Source: Mycobacterium sp. PS03-16 (GTDB taxonomy: Bacteria; Actinomycetota; Actinomycetes; Mycobacteriales; Mycobacteriaceae). Taken from it: a stretch of 64,000 bases of DNA. The notes below the pieces were generated by a model. The model did no database searches, was not told where the DNA came from, and saw nothing but the letters and a program-made list of their open reading frames with translations. Positions 18,465 to 27,447 of this stretch are shown one piece after another (the stretch's first letter is position 1; each line of letters opens with the position of its first letter). Location of the stretch: positions 124,001-188,000 of the forward strand of contig NZ_SPQO01000003.1 in assembly GCF_004570325.1 (NCBI RefSeq), written 5' to 3'. The position numbers were made by a program, and so were the translations under genes.

Positions 18465-20082
18465 GCGCGGCCACCCGCGTCAACGGCAGCCGCACCGCGA
18501 ACACCGCGCCGCCGTCGGGCCGGTCGGACACCGCCACCTCGCCGCCGTGCTGTGCGGTCACCAGCCGCACCAGCGCCAACCCGATGCCGCGACCACCCGG
18601 CTCATCCGGTTTCGACGTCACCCCCCGTGCGAAGATCGTCTCCCGAAGATGCTCGGGCACACCGGGTCCGGTGTCGGACACCGTGATCGACAAGCCGGCG
18701 GAGTCGTCGATGCGGACGGTGACGCGGGCCTGCCCCGAACCCACCGACACGTCGACCGCATTGTCGATCAGGTTGCCCAGCAACGTGATCACATCGGTCG
18801 CCAGCGCCGGCTCGAGCGCCGACAGGTGCGACTCCGGGTCGATCGTCAACCGCACACCGCTCTCGGCGGCCAGCGTGGTCTTGGCGATCAGCAGCGCCGC
18901 CACCGCAGGATCGGCGATCCGGCGCGTCACCGCGTCGCTGATCTCCGCGCGGCGCCGGGTCAGCTCGCCGATCAGCGCGCGCACCGCGTCGTACTCGCCG
19001 AGTTCCACCAGCCCGGAGATCGTGTGCAGCTGGTTGGCGAACTCGTGGGTCTGGGCCCGCAGGGTGTCGGTGACGCTCTTGTGCGACGACAACTGGGCCT
19101 GCAGTGCCGCCAACTCGGTGCTGTCGCGCATCGTCGTCACCGTACCGATGCGCCGGCCGCCGCTGGAGGCCGCGCGCCGGTTCATCGCCAGCACGCGGGT
19201 CCGCGTGGCGAGCACCACGTCGCGTTCGTCCTCACCGGAGAGCAGGAAGTCGGCGACCGCGTCGTCGAGGCCGAGCGACTCGACGCGCGAGCCCACCGCG
19301 GCCGCCGGCAGCCCGAGCAGGTCCTGGGCACTGTCGTTGAGCAGCGTGACCATCCCGTCGGTGTTCACCGCGACCACCCCTTCACGGATGCTGTGCAGCA
19401 ACGCCTCCCGGTGATCGGCCAGCACCGCGATCTCGGCCACCTCCAACCCGCGGGTGTGCCGCTTGATGCGGCGCGACAGCAGCCACGAGGCCAGCATGCC
19501 CAGCGCCGCGCCCAGGCCCAGATACACCAGCAGCCGCTCACCGGCGCGGCTGAGCAGCTCCCACACCGACGGATACGGTTCGCTGACCGAGGCGATCGCC
19601 AGCACCTCGCCGCGCGTGGACAGCACCGGCACCTGCCCGGTCAGGCTGTGCACACCGTCGATGTCGTCGTCACCAAACCACGCCCGGCCCTCGTCGGCGC
19701 GCGTCACCGACAGGTCGGCGCGGGCGCCCACCCGCGACGGATCCGACGAGGCGACCACGCGCCCGTACGGGTCGAGGATCTCGGCGAGCCCGGCCCCCGA
19801 CAGCGCCACCGCCCGGTCGACCTCCGGCGCGAGCACCCGCGCGGCGAACGGATCGGCCAACCGGTCCCGCACCACCGGGGTCGACGCCACGTTCTCGGCG
19901 ACCGCGATCATCCGCTGCCCGCGGACGTCACGGAACTCGCGGGTCGACTGCGCCACCGACACCGCGCCGACGGCGAGCAGCACCACCGCAACCACCAGCA
20001 TCTGGAACAGCAGGAACTGACCGGCCAGGCTGCGCCGGCTGAACAGCCGCAGCGACGGCGTCGGTGAACTCAACGACCACAA
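18457..20082 (-). CDS. Sensor histidine kinase, CitA/DcuS type
   Basis: It has 541 residues: one transmembrane helix (about 20-44), an extracytoplasmic PAS-like (sCache) sensor domain (about 45-165), a second helix (about 178-198), a cytoplasmic PAS domain (about 220-320), the phospho-accepting HEFANQLHTISGL box (His about 347), and an ATPase domain with DTGPGVP and GRGIGLAL. This is the layout of kinases sensing citrate or C4-dicarboxylates. The start is TTG 20082 or a TTG three codons later, which has a better distance from AAGGAAG. Divergent from the transporter genes. Confidence 0.85.
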   Translation of the reverse strand: MWSLSSPTPSLRLFSRRSLAGQFLLFQMLVVAVVLLAVGAVSVAQSTREFRDVRGQRMIAVAENVASTPVVRDRLADPFAARVLAPEVDRAVALSGAGLAEILDPYGRVVASSDPSRVGARADLSVTRADEGRAWFGDDDIDGVHSLTGQVPVLSTRGEVLAIASVSEPYPSVWELLSRAGERLLVYLGLGAALGMLASWLLSRRIKRHTRGLEVAEIAVLADHREALLHSIREGVVAVNTDGMVTLLNDSAQDLLGLPAAAVGSRVESLGLDDAVADFLLSGEDERDVVLATRTRVLAMNRRAASSGGRRIGTVTTMRDSTELAALQAQLSSHKSVTDTLRAQTHEFANQLHTISGLVELGEYDAVRALIGELTRRRAEISDAVTRRIADPAVAALLIAKTTLAAESGVRLTIDPESHLSALEPALATDVITLLGNLIDNAVDVSVGSGQARVTVRIDDSAGLSITVSDTGPGVPEHLRETIFARGVTSKPDEPGGRGIGLALVRLVTAQHGGEVAVSDRPDGGAVFAVRLPLTRVAAHA

Positions 20083-20102
20083 CTTCCTTTGCGTCCGAAT
20101 CA

Positions 20103-20116
20103 GTGACTCACGTCAC
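20103..20116. promoter_or_regulatory. Candidate operator GTGAC-N4-GTCAC
   Basis: A perfect 5-bp inverted repeat with a 4-base spacer lies in the 85-base divergent region between the kinase and tctC. Position makes it a candidate binding site for the CitB-type regulator; no consensus was available to test it. Confidence 0.45.
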
Positions 20117-20167
20117 GTCGCGGGTCCAGTATTGCTCCACACACACTCTCGCTGATTGGGGACGACA

Positions 20168-21160
20168 GTGAAACGAAGACTGGCCGGACTGCCGAAGGCA
20201 CTGGCCGTCGCCATGATCGCCGCGCTGCTGCTGACCGCGTGCGGCGTCACCCGTGGCGAGGACGAGAACCAGGGTCTGCACCGGCTGCGCATGATGGTGC
20301 CCAACAGCCCGGGCGGCGGATACGACCTGACGGCGCGCACCGCGGTGAAGATCATGGAGGACACCGACATCACCGGGCGCATCGAGGTGTTCAACGTGAT
20401 CGGCGCCGGCGGCACCGTCGCCATGGCCCGGCTGATGAACGAGCGTGGCAACAACGACCTGATGATGACGATGGGGCTCGGCGTGGTCGGCGCCACCTAC
20501 ACCAACGGCTCCAACATCAAGGCCTCCGACGCCACCGCGCTGGCCAAGCTGATCGAGGATCCGGGCGCGATCTTCGTCCCCGCCGACTCGCCGTTCCAGA
20601 CCGTGCAGGACTTCATCACCGCCTGGAAGGCCGACCCGTCGCAGGTGACGATCGGCGGGGGCTCGTCGCCCGGCGGACCCGACCACCTGTTCCCGATGGA
20701 GACCGCCGAAGCCGTCGGGGTGGATCCGCGTCAGGTCAACTTCATCACCTACGACGGCGGCGGTGACCTGCTCACCGCGCTGCTGGGCAAGAAGATCACG
20801 GTCGGCACGTCGAGCCCGGGCGAGTTCATCGACCAGATCGAGGCCGGGCAGCTGCGGGTGCTCGCGGTGTCCAGCGAGGAGCGCGTGGAGGGCATCGACG
20901 CACCGACCCTCAAGGAGTCCGGCGTCGATCTGACCTTCGCCAACTGGCGCGGGGTGCTGGCCCCGCCCGGCATCTCCGAGGACGCCAAACAGAAGATGCT
21001 GCGCGCGCTGGAGGAACTGCACGCCAGCGAGCAGTGGAAGGAGGCGCTGGTGGAGAACGGCTGGACCGATGCGTTCGTCACCGGTGAGGCCTTCGAGCAG
21101 TTCCTCGTCGAACAGGACAACCGGGTCTCGTCGACCCTGACCGAATTGGGGCTGGTATGA
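20168..21160 (+). CDS. tctC: Tripartite tricarboxylate transporter substrate-binding lipoprotein TctC
   Basis: Extracytoplasmic solute-binding protein of the TTT family, which delivers citrate-like acids to TctAB. It has 330 residues with a lipoprotein signal (lipobox LTAC at about 22-25), then the Bug/TctC fold: MMVPNSPGGGYDLTAR, NVIGAGGTVAM, GGGSSPGGPDH and a C-terminal LAPPGIS region. GTG 20168 after GGGGACG is chosen; the TTG at 20156 would overlap that site. First gene of tctCBA-usp. Confidence 0.9.
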   Translation: MKRRLAGLPKALAVAMIAALLLTACGVTRGEDENQGLHRLRMMVPNSPGGGYDLTARTAVKIMEDTDITGRIEVFNVIGAGGTVAMARLMNERGNNDLMMTMGLGVVGATYTNGSNIKASDATALAKLIEDPGAIFVPADSPFQTVQDFITAWKADPSQVTIGGGSSPGGPDHLFPMETAEAVGVDPRQVNFITYDGGGDLLTALLGKKITVGTSSPGEFIDQIEAGQLRVLAVSSEERVEGIDAPTLKESGVDLTFANWRGVLAPPGISEDAKQKMLRALEELHASEQWKEALVENGWTDAFVTGEAFEQFLVEQDNRVSSTLTELGLV

Positions 21161-21687
21161 GCGACGACATCTCGGTGACCGGCGAGACTTCGCCGGGCGA
21201 GAAGCGAATCGATAAGGCGCAGTATCTGGTCTGCGCGGTGCTGGTCGCCGTCGGCGCGTTCCTCATCGTCGATGCGGCCAGCCTGACCGAGGGATTCGCC
21301 AAGGTGGACCCGGTCGGTCCCAAGCTGTTCCCGATCGTCATCGGCGTGGTGCTGATCGCGCTGGCGGTCGTACTGGCCGTGGCGATCCCGCGCGGCTCGG
21401 TCGGTGAGGCCGACGCCGGCGAGGACGTCGACCCCGACGCCCCGAGTGACTGGCGCACGGTGGGGCTGCTGGTCGGCTTGTTCGTGGTGGTGATCCTGAC
21501 CGTGATCCCGCTGGGCTGGGTGATCTCCGGTGCGCTGCTGTTCTCCGGAGCGGCGGCCATCCTGGGCAACCGGCACTGGGTCCGCAACATCGCGATCGGG
21601 CTGGTGCTCGCGCTCGTCAGCTTCTACGCGTTCTACTCCGGGCTCGGAATCCCGCTGCCCGCAGGCATTCTCGACGGGATCCTCTGA
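21157..21687 (+). CDS. tctB: Tripartite tricarboxylate transporter small membrane subunit TctB
   Basis: It has 176 residues with four predicted membrane helices (about 23-43, 57-78, 101-121 and 128-170, the last probably two). It pairs with TctA to form the membrane channel. ATG overlaps the tctC stop (ATGA), so expression is coupled. Confidence 0.88.
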   Translation: MSDDISVTGETSPGEKRIDKAQYLVCAVLVAVGAFLIVDAASLTEGFAKVDPVGPKLFPIVIGVVLIALAVVLAVAIPRGSVGEADAGEDVDPDAPSDWRTVGLLVGLFVVVILTVIPLGWVISGALLFSGAAAILGNRHWVRNIAIGLVLALVSFYAFYSGLGIPLPAGILDGIL

Positions 21688-21688
21688 C

Positions 21689-23230
21689 ATGAACAATCTG
21701 GACTGGCTCCTTGCGGGTTTCGCGGAGGCCGCGACTCCGATGAACCTGCTGTACGCCGTCATCGGCGTGCTGCTCGGCACCGCGGTCGGTGTCCTGCCGG
21801 GCATCGGGCCGGCGATGACGGTCGCGCTGCTTCTCCCGGTGACCTACAACGTCAGCCCCAGCGCGGCGTTCATCATGTTCGCGGGCATCTTCTACGGCGG
21901 CATGTACGGCGGGTCGACGACGTCGATCCTGCTCAACACCCCGGGCGAATCGTCGTCGGTGATCACCGCCATCGAGGGCAACAAGATGGCCAAGGCCGGC
22001 CGCGCCGCCCAGGCACTGGCCACCGCGGCGATCGGCTCGTTCGTCGCGGGTGCGATCGGCACCGCGCTGTTGGCCGCGTTCGCCCCGCCGATCAGCCGCT
22101 TCGCGGTGACGCTCGGTGCCCCGTCGTATCTGGCGATCATGGTGTTCGCGCTCGTCGCCGTCACCGCGGTGCTGGGCGCCTCGAAACTGCGCGGTGCGAT
22201 CTCGCTGTTCCTCGGCCTGGCGATCGGGGTGGTCGGCATCGACTTCCTCACCGGACAGCCCCGCGCGACGTTCGGCCTGCCGCAGCTGTCGGACGGCATC
22301 GACATCGTGGTGATCGCGGTGGCGATCTTCGCCGTCGGCGAAGCGCTCTGGGTGGCGGCGCATCTGCGGCGGCGGCCGGCCGACGTGATCCCCGTCGGGC
22401 GACCGTGGATGAGCCGCAGCGACTTCGGGCGGTCCTGGAAGCCGTGGCTGCGCGGCACCGCGTACGGTTTCCCGTTCGGGGCACTGCCGGCCGGCGGCGC
22501 GGAACTGCCGACGTTCCTGAGCTACATCACCGAGAAGCGGCTCTCCAAGCACAAGGAGGAGTTCGGTAAGGGCGCCATCGAAGGTGTCGCCGGTCCCGAG
22601 GCCGCCAACAATGCCTCGGCCGCAGGCACGCTGGTGCCGATGCTGTCGCTGGGCCTGCCCACCAACGCGACCGCCGCGGTGATGCTGACCGCGTTCGTGT
22701 CCTACGGGATCCAGCCCGGCCCCACGCTGTTCGAGAAGGAGCCGCTGCTGATCTGGACGCTGATCGCGAGCCTGTTCATCGGCAACCTGTTGCTGCTGCT
22801 GCTCAACCTGCCCCTGGCGCCGCTGTGGGCCCGGTTGCTGCGCACCCCGCGGCCGTACCTGTACGCCGGCATCCTGTTCTTCGCCACCCTCGGGGCGCTG
22901 GCCGTCAACATCCAGCCGCTCGACCTCGCGCTGCTGTTGATCTTCGGTCTGCTCGGGCTCATGATGCGCCGCTTCGGCCTTCCGGTGCTCCCGCTGATCA
23001 TCGGCGTGATCCTCGGACCGCGCATCGAACGCCAACTGCGCCAGAGCCTGCAGCTCGGCGGCGGCGACTGGTCGAGTCTGTTCACCGAGCCGGTCGCGAT
23101 CATCACCTACATCCTGATGGCGATCCTGCTGCTGATGCCGCTGGTGTTGCGGCTGATGCACCGCAGCGAGGAGACGCTCCTGATCGTCGAAGACGACCGT
23201 GACCAGCGTGAGAAGGCGGTGCACCAGTGA
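21689..23230 (+). CDS. tctA: Tripartite tricarboxylate transporter large membrane subunit TctA
   Basis: Polytopic permease of 513 residues with about 12 helices. The family motifs [17 protein letters not shown] (about 33-49) and [20 protein letters not shown] (about 65-84) are present, as is the second repeat version beginning [18 protein letters not shown] 21689 lies one base after the tctB stop. It overlaps the usp gene by GTGA. Couples uptake of tricarboxylates to an ion gradient. Confidence 0.92.
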   Translation: MNNLDWLLAGFAEAATPMNLLYAVIGVLLGTAVGVLPGIGPAMTVALLLPVTYNVSPSAAFIMFAGIFYGGMYGGSTTSILLNTPGESSSVITAIEGNKMAKAGRAAQALATAAIGSFVAGAIGTALLAAFAPPISRFAVTLGAPSYLAIMVFALVAVTAVLGASKLRGAISLFLGLAIGVVGIDFLTGQPRATFGLPQLSDGIDIVVIAVAIFAVGEALWVAAHLRRRPADVIPVGRPWMSRSDFGRSWKPWLRGTAYGFPFGALPAGGAELPTFLSYITEKRLSKHKEEFGKGAIEGVAGPEAANNASAAGTLVPMLSLGLPTNATAAVMLTAFVSYGIQPGPTLFEKEPLLIWTLIASLFIGNLLLLLLNLPLAPLWARLLRTPRPYLYAGILFFATLGALAVNIQPLDLALLLIFGLLGLMMRRFGLPVLPLIIGVILGPRIERQLRQSLQLGGGDWSSLFTEPVAIITYILMAILLLMPLVLRLMHRSEETLLIVEDDRDQREKAVHQ

Positions 23231-23616
23231 TCGTCATCGGCTACAGCGCAGACCGGTTCGGCCGGGCCGCCCTCGAACACGGCATCACCGAGGCCAAACG
23301 CCGCGACACCAGCCTGCTGGTGGTCAACGCCACCTCGGGGGAGTCCTACGTGGATCCCCGCTTCGCCCGGGAGGACGAGGTGCACGACGTCGAGGCGCGC
23401 CTCGCCGAATGCGGGGTCCCCTACGAGCTCACCCAGCCGGTCGGGGTGGATGCCGCCGAGGAATTGCTGCGGGTGATGGACCGGCCCGACGCCGAACTGC
23501 TGGTGCTCGGGATCCGCTACCGCAACCCGGTCGGCAAGCTGCTCCTGGGCAGCGTGTCGCAGCGGCTGCTGCTCGAATGCCAGAAACCGGTCCTGGCGGT
23601 CAAGCCGACGGACTGA
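23227..23616 (+). CDS. Universal stress protein family (UspA) protein
   Basis: It has 129 residues with the Usp Rossmann-like fold. The C-terminal nucleotide-binding signature [20 protein letters not shown] fits the ATP-binding subtype. GTG overlaps the end of tctA (GTGA), making it the fourth gene of the transporter operon. Usp genes are often attached to TTT or similar transporters and may sense energy status; the specific role is unknown. Confidence 0.85.
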   Translation: MIVIGYSADRFGRAALEHGITEAKRRDTSLLVVNATSGESYVDPRFAREDEVHDVEARLAECGVPYELTQPVGVDAAEELLRVMDRPDAELLVLGIRYRNPVGKLLLGSVSQRLLLECQKPVLAVKPTD

Positions 23617-23628
23617 CCGCCCCCGGTG

Positions 23629-24303
23629 TCACCAGGCGGCAAGGATTTTCGCACCGATCTGGTCGGCGATCCGAACGGCTGAATCGGCGGGATCGGCACT
23701 GCAGGTGTTGACGTCGACGATCACGTTGTTGCGCAGCGCCAGCGCCCGGCCGCACGCCCAGCCGGGCGCACTGGCGTCGCGCATGGTGGCGGTGACGCTC
23801 AACGTGTTGTCGGCGTTGGAGACCGGCCCGGGCGTCCACTGCGACCCACTCTGGGTGTGCGAATACTCGCGGCACGCCGGCCATTGCTGGGCGGAGGCGT
23901 CGAAGAACGCCTGCGCCTTCTCGGCGTACGGGAACAGCACCACCGCCTGCTTGAGGTAGTGGGTGAAGTCGTCACCGTTGTTGAGGCTGACGTCGCGTTC
24001 GGCCCGGAACCCGCTGTCGGCGTAGACCAGCGCCTCGCCGGCGCCATCGACGGCCAGGCATTCCCGCGGCTCCATGATCGCGCTGTTGTCGGCCATCTCG
24101 GTGCGCGATTCGGTGACGACCATCGCGGGCACGCCCATCGCGGCGGCCGCCTCCTCGGGGAGCAGCAGCAGACCGGACAGTTCCCGTTCCACCAGCGGAC
24201 GGGGGATCAGCGTGCGGGTGGGCGTCGTGGTCTGGGCATTGCTCGTGGTGCCGCACCCGGCGATCAGCAGACAGATGCCCGCGAGGACAAGTGAATGGCG
24301 CAT
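23629..24303 (-). CDS. PknH-sensor-like lipoprotein
   Basis: It has 224 residues. A lipoprotein signal ends in lipobox IAGC (about 14-17). The mature part resembles the extracellular sensor domain of PknH (PknH_C), found in many mycobacterial lipoproteins. Four cysteines (in RECLAV, PACREY, GWACGR and NTCSAD) sit where the two conserved disulfides are expected. Function is unknown; it may bind a ligand at the cell surface. ATG 24303 gives a proper signal peptide; an upstream start would bury it. Tail to tail with the usp gene, 12 bases apart. Confidence 0.8.
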   Translation of the reverse strand: MRHSLVLAGICLLIAGCGTTSNAQTTTPTRTLIPRPLVERELSGLLLLPEEAAAAMGVPAMVVTESRTEMADNSAIMEPRECLAVDGAGEALVYADSGFRAERDVSLNNGDDFTHYLKQAVVLFPYAEKAQAFFDASAQQWPACREYSHTQSGSQWTPGPVSNADNTLSVTATMRDASAPGWACGRALALRNNVIVDVNTCSADPADSAVRIADQIGAKILAAW

Positions 24304-24462
24304 GCCTGAATGGTGCGGCGCGGAGGCGATCGAGGACACCGATCCGGCGGCGTGTCGAGGTCACGATGCGCCGGTTTTCTGATAACGGATCGGCCGCCGG
24401 CGGGTGGGGTGAAAACGTCACACGGGGACATCCCGGGGTGATCTCTGTGTAACATCGGCCCT

Positions 24463-24478
24463 GTTTCATATTGGTGAA
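24463..24478 (-). promoter_or_regulatory. Candidate GlnR box upstream of glnT
   Basis: Read on the minus strand it is TTCAC-N6-GAAAC, matching the actinobacterial GlnR half-site (gTnAC-n6-GaAAC) at every key base except the first. It lies about 30 bases before the glnT start, in a 205-base gap. GlnR activates nitrogen-scavenging genes, which fits the downstream operon. Found by eye; a second half-site at normal spacing is not clear. Confidence 0.45.
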
Positions 24479-24508
24479 CGTTGTTCCCTGCTGTGAAATG
24501 GAGCGCCG

Positions 24509-25837
24509 ATGGAGGCAACCATCCCGTCCCTCGAAGACCTCTGCCGCGACACGGACACCACGTTCGTGCTCGCGCTGTTCGTCGACCTGGTCGGCAAGCC
24601 CTGCGCAAAGCTGGTGCCGGCGTCGGCGATGCACGAACTCGCCACCGCAGGAGCCGGTTTCGCCGGCTACGCGGTGGGCGCGATGGGACAGACGCCGAAG
24701 GATCCCGACCTCGTCGCGATCCCCGACCCCGCCTCGTTCACCCCGATCCCGTTCGTCAAACCGGGCCTGGCTCTGGTGCACTGCGACCCGCACGTCAACG
24801 GCGAACCGTGGCCGTTCGCGCCGCGCAACATCCTCAAGAACCTGATCCAGCAGGCGGCCGACGCCGGCTTCGAGCCCTGGGTCGGCGCCGAGGTCGAGTA
24901 CTTCCTGCTGACCCGCAACGCCGACGGCTCCCTGACCACCGCCGACGCCTCGGACACCGCCGCCCGACCCTGTTACGACGCGCGCGGGGTGACCCGGATG
25001 TACGACCACCTGACAGCCATCTCGACCGCGATGAACACGCTCGGCTGGTCGAACTACGCCAACGACCACGAGGACGGCAACGGCCAGTTCGAGCAGAACT
25101 TCCAGTTCGCCGACGCACTGACCACCGCCGACCGCGTCATCACGCTGCGCTACCTGCTGTCGATGATCGCCGCCGAACGCGGCATGGTCGCGACGTTCAT
25201 GCCCAAACCGTTCGCCGACCGCACCGGCAGCGGCCTGCACCTGCACCTGTCGCTGACCAGCGGCGGCAATCCGGTGTTCCCCGCGGTCGACGAGGACGCC
25301 CGCGGCCTCGGGTTGTCGGCGACGGCGTACGGGTTCATCGCCGGCCTGCTCGACCACGCGTGCGCCCTGCAGGCGCTGATCGCGCCGACGGTCAATTCCT
25401 ACAAACGCACCGGCGCCACCTCGACCACCTCCGGGGCATCCTGGGCGCCGCGAACCGCGACCTACGGCGGCAACGACCGCACGCACTACATCCGGGTCCC
25501 CGACGATCAGCGCATCGAGCTGCGGGGCGGCGACGGCTCGGCCAACCCCTACCTGGCCATCGCCGCCGCGCTGGGCGCCGGCATCGACGGCATCAAGCGC
25601 AGCGCCGACCCGGGGGAGATCGGCGCCATCGCCGACGGCCGCGCGACGCTGCCGCCGACGCTGCTGCACGCCGTCGACGACCTGGCCGCCGACGCCGTGG
25701 TCGCCGGCGTGCTGGACACCCTGGCCGACGGCCCGACCGTCTCGGAGTACTTCGCCGGCCTCAAGCGCGACGAGTTCTTCGCCTACCACGGCGCGGTGTC
25801 GCCGTGGGAGATCGACCAGTACCTGACGGCATTCTGA
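24509..25837 (+). CDS. glnT: Type III-like glutamine synthetase / gamma-glutamylamide ligase (GlnT/GmaS)
   Basis: It has 442 residues with an intact glutamine synthetase catalytic set: GAEVEYFLL, NGQFEQNF, GSGLHLHLS, NSYKRTGATS and RIELRGGDGSANPY. It is shorter than GlnA1 and most like GlnT/GmaS proteins, which ligate ammonia or methylamine to glutamate. The downstream genes are those found with gamma-glutamylmethylamide synthetase, so an amine substrate is plausible. No GlnA-type adenylylation loop is evident. ATG 24509 has GGAG upstream. First gene of a five-gene operon. Confidence 0.85.
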   Translation: MEATIPSLEDLCRDTDTTFVLALFVDLVGKPCAKLVPASAMHELATAGAGFAGYAVGAMGQTPKDPDLVAIPDPASFTPIPFVKPGLALVHCDPHVNGEPWPFAPRNILKNLIQQAADAGFEPWVGAEVEYFLLTRNADGSLTTADASDTAARPCYDARGVTRMYDHLTAISTAMNTLGWSNYANDHEDGNGQFEQNFQFADALTTADRVITLRYLLSMIAAERGMVATFMPKPFADRTGSGLHLHLSLTSGGNPVFPAVDEDARGLGLSATAYGFIAGLLDHACALQALIAPTVNSYKRTGATSTTSGASWAPRTATYGGNDRTHYIRVPDDQRIELRGGDGSANPYLAIAAALGAGIDGIKRSADPGEIGAIADGRATLPPTLLHAVDDLAADAVVAGVLDTLADGPTVSEYFAGLKRDEFFAYHGAVSPWEIDQYLTAF

Positions 25838-25872
25838 CCGGCCCGACGCGCCGAACGAAGGAGAGACAACGT

Positions 25873-26769
25873 ATGTGCGGGATAGTGGGGCTGCATCTGC
25901 GTAACCCCGACCTCAGACCGCGGCTGGGGCAGCTGCTCACCGAGATGCTCGGCGAAATGTCCGATCGCGGAGCAGATTCGGCGGGGGTGGCGGTCTACGG
26001 TGACCCCACCTGGTCGCCGCCCGGCCAGGGCTGTGTGTCGCTGCTCGGCGTGCACGACAGCGCCGAGGACATCGCCGCGGCCACCGAGGCCCGCGTGCAC
26101 AGCCCGGTCACCGTCACCCCGATCGGCGCCACCTACCAGCTGTCCGCCGCCGTCGACACCGACCTGCTGCTGGCCGCCGCGCGCGAGGTCTGCCCCGACG
26201 CGCTGGTCGCCGGCTTCGGGCAGGACCTGACCGTGCTCAAGGGCGTCGGTCACCCGCGAGAGCTGACGCGGCAGTGGGGGCTGGCGTCGGCGGGCGGGTG
26301 GCAGGGTGTCGGGCACACCCGGATGGCCACCGAATCGGCGGTCACCCCGTCGGGTGCCCACCCGTACGCGGTCGGACCGGGCCAGTGCCTGGTGCACAAC
26401 GGGTCCTTCGCCAACCACGCCACCATCCGGCGGGACCTCATCGCCGCCGGTGCCCAGTTCGACAGCGAGAACGACACCGAGGTGGGGGCGCGCTTCGTGG
26501 CTCACCAGCTGGCGTCCGGACGCGACGTCGAGACCGCGCTGAAGGAGCTGTGCGCGACCTTCGACGGCTTCTACACGCTGCTGGTCTCCAACCGCGACTC
26601 GTTCGCGGTGGTCCGCGACGCGATCGCGTGCAAACCGGCCGTCATCGCCGAAACCCCCGACTGGGTGGCGATGGCGAGTGAATACCGCGCGCTGGCCGGC
26701 CTGCCCGGCGTCGCGCAGGCCCAGATCTGGGAACCCGAACCCGAGGTGGTGTACGCATGGACCAGGTGA
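25873..26769 (+). CDS. Class II glutamine amidotransferase subunit (MgsA/GlxB-like)
   Basis: It has 298 residues. After loss of Met the chain starts with the catalytic Cys (MCGIVGLH), as in class II (Ntn) amidotransferases such as GltB and PurF. GHTRMATES, VHNGSFAN and SENDTEVGA are the glutamine-binding segments. It is the stand-alone counterpart of the N-terminal GltB domain and should release an amine or ammonia from a gamma-glutamyl compound. AAGGAGAGA ribosome-binding site. Overlaps the next gene by 13 bases. Confidence 0.85.
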   Translation: MCGIVGLHLRNPDLRPRLGQLLTEMLGEMSDRGADSAGVAVYGDPTWSPPGQGCVSLLGVHDSAEDIAAATEARVHSPVTVTPIGATYQLSAAVDTDLLLAAAREVCPDALVAGFGQDLTVLKGVGHPRELTRQWGLASAGGWQGVGHTRMATESAVTPSGAHPYAVGPGQCLVHNGSFANHATIRRDLIAAGAQFDSENDTEVGARFVAHQLASGRDVETALKELCATFDGFYTLLVSNRDSFAVVRDAIACKPAVIAETPDWVAMASEYRALAGLPGVAQAQIWEPEPEVVYAWTR

Positions 26770-27446
26770 TCCGACGTTTCGACCTCGCCGAAACCCCGCT
26801 GCGCGAGATCAATTCGGCGCTGCACCAGCCGGGACTGGCCGGGGAGTTCACGATCGCGAACCCGGCCGGCGCGCACAACGTCGCCGTCGGCCTCGACGCC
26901 CCGGTGAAGGTGACCGTCGACGGCCACGTCGGCTACTACGCGGCCGGGATGAACAAGCAGGCCGAGGTGACGATCGCCGGCAACGCCGGCACCGGAGTCG
27001 CCGAGAACATGATGAGCGGCAGCGTGTGGGTGACCGGGAACGCCTCGCAGTCCGCGGGCGCCACCGCGCACGGCGGCCTGCTGGTCATCGAGGGCAACGC
27101 CGCCGCCCGGTGCGGCATCTCGATGAAGGGCGTCGACATCGTCGTCGGCGGCAACGTCGGCCATATGAGCGCGTTCATGGCCCAGGCCGGCCGCCTGGTT
27201 ATCCGCGGCAACGCCGGTGAGGCGCTGGGCGATTCGATCTACGAGGCCCGGATCTACGTCCGCGGCGAGGTCGACTCGCTGGGTGCGGACTGCGTGGCCA
27301 AGGAGATGCGCGACGAACACCACACCGAGCTGGCCCAGCTGCTCAAGGCCGCCGGCTTCGACGACGACGACACCGCCGCGTACACCCGCTACGGGTCGGC
27401 CCGTTCCCTGTACCACTTCCACGTCGACAATGCGAGTGCCTACTGA
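26757..27446 (+). CDS. GXGXG-domain subunit (MgsB/GlxC-like)
   Basis: It has 229 residues. The body is a right-handed beta-helix of repeated G-N-A/G motifs (ITIAGNAG-, VTGNASQ-, IEGNAAARCG-, VGGNVGHMS-, IRGNAGEALG-like turns), the equivalent of the C-terminal GltB alpha-helix-supporting domain. It is the structural subunit that holds amidotransferase and FMN subunits together. The start overlaps the amidotransferase gene, and the stop is one base before the next ATG. Confidence 0.83.
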   Translation: MDQVIRRFDLAETPLREINSALHQPGLAGEFTIANPAGAHNVAVGLDAPVKVTVDGHVGYYAAGMNKQAEVTIAGNAGTGVAENMMSGSVWVTGNASQSAGATAHGGLLVIEGNAAARCGISMKGVDIVVGGNVGHMSAFMAQAGRLVIRGNAGEALGDSIYEARIYVRGEVDSLGADCVAKEMRDEHHTELAQLLKAAGFDDDDTAAYTRYGSARSLYHFHVDNASAY

Positions 27447-27447
27447 C

